A stretch of DNA of 7,746 bases from positions 1-7,746 of the forward strand of contig JALHLM010000285.1 of NCBI GenBank assembly GCA_022844585.1, in the 5' to 3' direction. Made by a program: the position numbers and the translations under genes. Positions 4,591 to 7,746 of this stretch are shown one piece after another (position 1 is the first letter of the stretch; every line of letters starts with the position of its first letter). The notes under the pieces are model-generated. The model was given only the letters and a program-made list of their open reading frames with translations. It ran no database searches and had not been told where the DNA came from. Origin of the DNA: Pirellulales bacterium. Its GTDB lineage: Bacteria; Planctomycetota; Planctomycetia; Pirellulales; JALHLM01.

Positions 4591-5919
4591 ATGACGCCTG
4601 ATCGCGGCGAACTCGAAGACTGGGATCGCCGCCACGTCTGGCACGCCTTCACCCAGATGGCGGAGTACGAGCCGCTGTTGATCGAGCGCGCCGCAGGCTG
4701 CACGCTGTTCGATATCGACGGCCGCGCTTACGTCGACGGCGTCAGCAGCCTGTGGTGCAATCTGCATGGGCATCGTCACCCCCAGCTCGACGCCGCGCTC
4801 CGTGAACAACTCGGCAAGATCGCGCATACCACGTCGCTCGGCACGTCGAATTCGACGACGATCGAACTCGCGCGGCGGCTCACGGAGTTAGCGCCGGCCG
4901 GGCTGGAACACGTCTTTTTCTCCGACAACGGCGCCACGGCCGTCGAAGTCGCGCTGAAAATGGCGTTTCAGTATTGGCGGCAGTGTCCCGAGCCGCGGCC
5001 GGACAAGAACCTCTATGTGGCGCTCGGCGACGCCTATCACGGCGACACGCTGGGCAGCGTGAGCGTCGGCGGCGTCGCGCGATTCCACCAGATGTTCGCG
5101 CCGCTGCTGTTTGATGTGCGGCGCGTCGCAGCGCCGAATCCATACCGCCCGCCGGCAGGCTTGGCGCCGGAATCGCTCTGCGCGCATGCCCTAGTGGAGT
5201 TGGAGCAATTGCTGGAGCGCGAACACGAACGCATCGCGGCGCTCGTGATCGAGCCGCTCGTGCAATGCGCCGCGGGAATGATCATGCATCCGCCGGGCTA
5301 CTTGCGCGGCGTGCGCGCGCTCACGGCGCAGTACGACGTCCTACTCATCGCCGATGAAGTCGCCGTCGGCTTCGGTCGGACCGGCAAGATGTTTGCTTGC
5401 GAGCACGAAGACGTTGCGCCGGATTTTCTCTGCCTCGCCAAGGGTCTCACCGCCGGCTACCTTCCCGCCGCTGCCACGCTGACCACCGATCGCATTTGGA
5501 ACGCCTTCCTAGGCGACCACGCGTCGGGGCGGCAATTCTTCCACGGCCACACCTACGGCGGCAATCCGATGGCGTGCGCCGTGGCATTGGCGTCGCTCGA
5601 TATCTTCGAACAAGAACAAACGCTCGCCAGGCTGCCCGAGAAGATCGCCCATCTCGCGGCACGACTTAGTCGGCTCGGCGAACACCCCAACGTCGGCGAC
5701 ATCCGGCAACGCGGCCTGATCGCCGGCATCGAACTGGTCGCCGCCCGGAAGTCGAAGACGCCTTTTCCCGCCTCGGAGCGCCGCGGCTGGCGGATTTGCC
5801 AACGGGCCAGGGAGTTGGGCGTCCTGCTGCGCCCGCTCGGCGACGTGCTTGTGGTGATGCCCCCGCTTTCGGTTAGCCTGGAGGAGATTGACCGGATTGT
5901 GGATGCCATTGAGATCTAA
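4591..5919 (+). CDS. bioA: 7,8-diaminopelargonic acid synthase (DAPA aminotransferase)
   Basis: This PLP enzyme converts 7-keto-8-aminopelargonate to 7,8-diaminopelargonate, the antepenultimate step of biotin synthesis. The 442-residue product is a full-length class III aminotransferase. Visible motifs are WHAFTQM (17-23), SSLWCNLHGHRHP (52-64), the PLP phosphate-binding SDNGATAVE (111-119), YHGDT (149-153), DEVAVGFGRTG (255-265) with the pyridine-nitrogen aspartate at 255, the Schiff-base lysine 284 in CLAKGLTAGYLP, HGHTYGGNP (318-326) and RPLGD (414-418), expected to hold the substrate carboxylate. Its sequence looks closer to the Bacillus subtilis enzyme, which uses lysine as amino donor, than to the SAM-dependent E. 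coli type; the first Trp of the E. coli SSWW motif is Leu54. No Shine-Dalgarno precedes ATG 4591. No other bio genes are nearby. The amino donor is an inference. Confidence 0.92.
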   Translation: MTPDRGELEDWDRRHVWHAFTQMAEYEPLLIERAAGCTLFDIDGRAYVDGVSSLWCNLHGHRHPQLDAALREQLGKIAHTTSLGTSNSTTIELARRLTELAPAGLEHVFFSDNGATAVEVALKMAFQYWRQCPEPRPDKNLYVALGDAYHGDTLGSVSVGGVARFHQMFAPLLFDVRRVAAPNPYRPPAGLAPESLCAHALVELEQLLEREHERIAALVIEPLVQCAAGMIMHPPGYLRGVRALTAQYDVLLIADEVAVGFGRTGKMFACEHEDVAPDFLCLAKGLTAGYLPAAATLTTDRIWNAFLGDHASGRQFFHGHTYGGNPMACAVALASLDIFEQEQTLARLPEKIAHLAARLSRLGEHPNVGDIRQRGLIAGIELVAARKSKTPFPASERRGWRICQRARELGVLLRPLGDVLVVMPPLSVSLEEIDRIVDAIEI

Positions 5920-5956
5920 GCGGGAAAATACAGGGGCCGCCTGCTAGACTCAGGGA

Positions 5957-6280
5957 ATGGATGCGACCAGGAAAAGGCGGTTGGCGCTCTGGCTGGCTGC
6001 CGGCGCGACCCTCATCGCCGCGGGAATCTACTTTCGCCCTGGTCAAGTGATGCCAAGATACGCTCCAAATGGCGCTACGAAAGCGTGGGTGCGCTGGAAC
6101 TGTGGTCCGCCGACTACCATCCACCCATACAGCTTCGCACCTGGCGATGAGTCACCCTGGCAATATGAACAATGGGTGTATTGGTCGGAGCCGGAAAATG
6201 TCACGATTGGGGCGAAAAATGTCACGATCTACTTCGACTCTAGTGGACGCGTAAGAGTGATTTCTCTTGACATTTATTGA
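5957..6280 (+). CDS. Small membrane-anchored protein of unknown function
   Basis: I do not recognise this 107-residue protein. It has a basic N-terminus (TRKRR), one hydrophobic segment at about residues 9-26 (LALWLAAGATLIAAGIYF), and a mostly polar remainder that should lie outside the membrane. The tail has a GPP, then WQYEQWVYW and IYFDSSGRVRVISLD, a pattern faintly like the SmpA/OmlA (BamE-like) fold, where a Trp-Tyr strand is followed by a 'fD..G.v' strand; this is only a suggestion. NVTI occurs twice, encoded by a 13-bp direct repeat seven codons apart. Base composition is less GC-rich than in neighbouring genes, about 52% in 6121-6240. AGGGA directly abuts the ATG, too close for a normal ribosome site, and TAGACT at 5945-5950 could be a -10 box of a leaderless transcript. 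The frame looks real but is unproven. Confidence 0.6.
   Translation: MDATRKRRLALWLAAGATLIAAGIYFRPGQVMPRYAPNGATKAWVRWNCGPPTTIHPYSFAPGDESPWQYEQWVYWSEPENVTIGAKNVTIYFDSSGRVRVISLDIY
6195..6228 (+). repeat. 13-bp in-frame direct repeat
   Basis: AAAATGTCACGAT occurs at 6195-6207 and again at 6216-6228, offset by exactly 21 nt. Within the unknown gene it encodes the duplicated NVTI. The multiple-of-three spacing is consistent with an in-frame duplication, after which the intervening bases diverged, or with a repeated beta-strand motif. Confidence 0.7.
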
Positions 6281-6340
6281 TGCTACCCGTGAAGAATCTG
6301 GATCGTGCCACGAGGTGCGCCTGAATTCGGCGGCCTCTTG

Positions 6341-6363
6341 AAGGGTCATCATTCCCCCTTTTT
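6341..6363 (+). terminator. Weak intrinsic terminator candidate
   Basis: AAGGG (6341-6345) can pair with CCCTT (6356-6360), and the second arm runs into TTTTT (6359-6363). The stem is only 5 bp with a 10-nt loop, so it would be unstable. Its position, between the unknown gene and the proA promoter, is sensible. Confidence 0.25.
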
Positions 6364-6370
6364 ACTCGCG

Positions 6371-6399
6371 TTGACCCATTTTTCCCGTTCCCGGATAAT
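6371..6399 (+). promoter_or_regulatory. Near-consensus sigma70-type promoter for proA
   Basis: TTGACC at 6371-6376 and GATAAT at 6394-6399 each match the consensus at 5 of 6 positions, with an ideal 17-bp spacer. This is the best promoter in the window. Transcription should begin near 6406, leaving a leader of only about 22-28 nt before the proA start, which rules out the far upstream start codons of that frame. Confidence 0.65.
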
Positions 6400-6427
6400 G
6401 GGGGGATGGACGATACCCCAGATTGAC

Positions 6428-7708
6428 ATGCCTATGGCGATCGCTGAATCCACTGAACTGGATACCTACTGCCTGAACCTGGCCCGCCGGGCGAAGGAGG
6501 CGGCTGCGCAGTTGGTGAGCCTGTCCGGCGAGGTGAAAAATCGCTGGCTCCGGGATTCCGCCGCGCTGCTGCGGGAGCGGACCGATCGCCTGGTCGCCGC
6601 CAATGCCCTCGACCTCCAGGCGGCACCGGGCTTCGGGCTGTCCGATGCCCAGATCGACCGGCTGCGGCTGACCCCCAAAGGGATCTCCGCGATCGCCACG
6701 GCCTTGGAAGAAATCGCCGCGCTACGGGAACCGATCGGCGAGGTGATGGAGTCCACCATCCGGCCGAACGGCCTGGAAGTACAAAAGGTCCGGGTGCCGC
6801 TGGGCGTGGTGCTTTTTATCTACGAGTCCCGGCCCAACGTCACGGCCGACGCCGCGGCCCTCTGCGTGAAGAGCGGCAACGCCGTGATTTTGCGCGGCGG
6901 TAAGGAAGCGGCGCATTCCAGCCGCGCGGTGGTCGAGACGCTCCACGAAACGGCGTCACGGCATGGCGTCCCGGCCGACGCGGTGCAACTGGTGGCGACG
7001 TCGGACCGCGCCGCGGTGGGGCACTTGCTCAAATTAAATCAATATATCGACCTGGCGATTCCGCGCGGCGGCGAAGGGCTGATCCGACGCGTCGCCGCCG
7101 AAGCGACGATGCCGGTTATCAAGCATTACGCCGGCAATTGCCATGTGTACGTCGATCGCTCTGCCAAGCTCGATAGCGCCGTCGAAATCACGGTCAACGC
7201 CAAGTGCCACCGCTTGGGCGTCTGCAACGCGGCCGAGTCGTTGCTCATTCACGCCGACGTGGCGGCCGAGTATCTGCCGGCGATTGGCGCGGCGCTGCAA
7301 GCCCGTGGGATCGAGATTCGCGGCGACGACCGCACTTGCGAGCTAGTGCCCGGCAGCAAGGAAGCCACCGACGAAGACTATTTCACTGAGTACCTAGCGC
7401 CGATCATCTCGGCGAAGGTGGTTGGATCGCTGGACGAGGCGATCCGGCATATCAATCATTACAGCTCGCAGCACACGGAAGCGATCGTCACCAACGACCT
7501 CGACGCCGCGCGCGAGTTCGCCCGCCGCATCGATAGTTCGGCGGTGATGATCAACGCCAGCACGCGGTTCAACGACGGCGGCGAATTCGGCCTCGGCGCG
7601 GAGATCGGCATCAGCACCGATAAATTCCACGCCCGCGGCCCCTGCGGCCTGAAAGAATTGACGAGCTACAAGTACGTCGTGTACGGAAACGGACAAGTGC
7701 GGGAGTAA
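6428..7708 (+). CDS. proA: Gamma-glutamyl phosphate reductase (glutamate-5-semialdehyde dehydrogenase)
   Basis: ProA reduces gamma-glutamyl phosphate with NADPH to glutamate-5-semialdehyde, the second step of proline synthesis from glutamate, acting with ProB. The 426-residue product fits the family (E. coli 417). It shows PLGVVLFIYESRPNVTADAA (124-143), the cofactor-domain KSGNAVILRGGKEA (148-161), the catalytic Cys266 in LGVCNAAESLL, and the C-terminal GLGAEIGISTDKFHARGPCG (388-407) followed by ELTSYKYVVYGNGQ. The frame is open upstream to GTG 6305, but the promoter at 6371-6399 lies inside that extension, so ATG 6428 (or ATG 6434, two residues shorter) is preferred. No Shine-Dalgarno is evident. 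proB is not next to it within the window. Identification is secure; the start is fairly sure. Confidence 0.95.
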   Translation: MPMAIAESTELDTYCLNLARRAKEAAAQLVSLSGEVKNRWLRDSAALLRERTDRLVAANALDLQAAPGFGLSDAQIDRLRLTPKGISAIATALEEIAALREPIGEVMESTIRPNGLEVQKVRVPLGVVLFIYESRPNVTADAAALCVKSGNAVILRGGKEAAHSSRAVVETLHETASRHGVPADAVQLVATSDRAAVGHLLKLNQYIDLAIPRGGEGLIRRVAAEATMPVIKHYAGNCHVYVDRSAKLDSAVEITVNAKCHRLGVCNAAESLLIHADVAAEYLPAIGAALQARGIEIRGDDRTCELVPGSKEATDEDYFTEYLAPIISAKVVGSLDEAIRHINHYSSQHTEAIVTNDLDAAREFARRIDSSAVMINASTRFNDGGEFGLGAEIGISTDKFHARGPCGLKELTSYKYVVYGNGQVRE

Positions 7709-7718
7709 GGAGACCGAG

Positions 7719-7746
7719 AATGATGAATGATGAATGACGAATGATG
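7719..7746 (+). repeat. Tandem heptanucleotide repeat (AATGATG)n, cut by the window end
   Basis: Four consecutive 7-nt units read AATGATG, AATGATG, AATGACG, AATGATG, so 27 of 28 positions agree. The array starts 10 bp after the proA stop and continues to the window edge, so its full length is unknown. I recall such arrays (TCATTCA on the other strand) as common intergenic repeats in planctomycetes. A seven-base unit shifts frame at each copy, so it is not coding. Confidence 0.8.

Noticed and set aside
7719..7746. Start of a CRISPR array
   Set aside because: The unit is 7 nt with no spacers, so it is a simple tandem repeat.

Overview
The window is a GC-rich bacterial chromosome segment, most likely from a planctomycete and probably near the Pirellulales. 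Three things suggest this. The N-terminus of ribosomal protein S2 and an EF-Ts without the usual TDF motif match what I recall of planctomycete proteins. The intergenic repeats (an 'ACTAGCCCGACGCG...AGCGAGGG' inverted repeat, a 'TTCTGGC' repeat, a GAGGTC/GACCTC hairpin and an AATGATG heptamer array) are of kinds I recall from planctomycete genomes. A secreted protein with a cohesin-like look is also typical. No database search was possible.

Layout: the left edge holds the 5' part of a leftward gene for a secreted protein (1-444). A 417-bp divergent intergenic region follows, with a 14-bp palindrome, a plausible promoter and a structured leader. Next comes the classic translation and nucleotide cluster on the + strand: rpsB (862-1599), tsf (1894-2724), pyrH (2926-3690) and frr (3832-4392). 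Its order is the widely conserved one, but the gaps are long (about 140-300 bp) and two of the three hold repeat-like inverted sequences. After frr come a hairpin-rich gap and a good sigma70-like promoter, then bioA (4591-5919, biotin synthesis). A small membrane-anchored protein of unknown function (5957-6280) and proA (6428-7708, proline synthesis) follow, and proA has its own near-consensus promoter. The window ends inside a tandem heptanucleotide repeat.

Function: rpsB, tsf, pyrH and frr link ribosome assembly, EF-Tu recycling, UDP supply and ribosome recycling, and are probably co-expressed from the rpsB promoter, perhaps with an internal promoter before tsf. bioA and proA are unrelated biosynthetic genes that look independently transcribed. 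Strong Shine-Dalgarno sequences appear only before rpsB and tsf; the other starts have weak or no such signal.

I see no sign of a defence system, CRISPR array, transposase, tRNA or rRNA. The most interesting non-ordinary content is the set of intergenic repeats, the possible regulatory structure in the rpsB leader, the EF-Ts motif change and the Bacillus-like character of BioA. I do not see a clearly new multi-gene system here.
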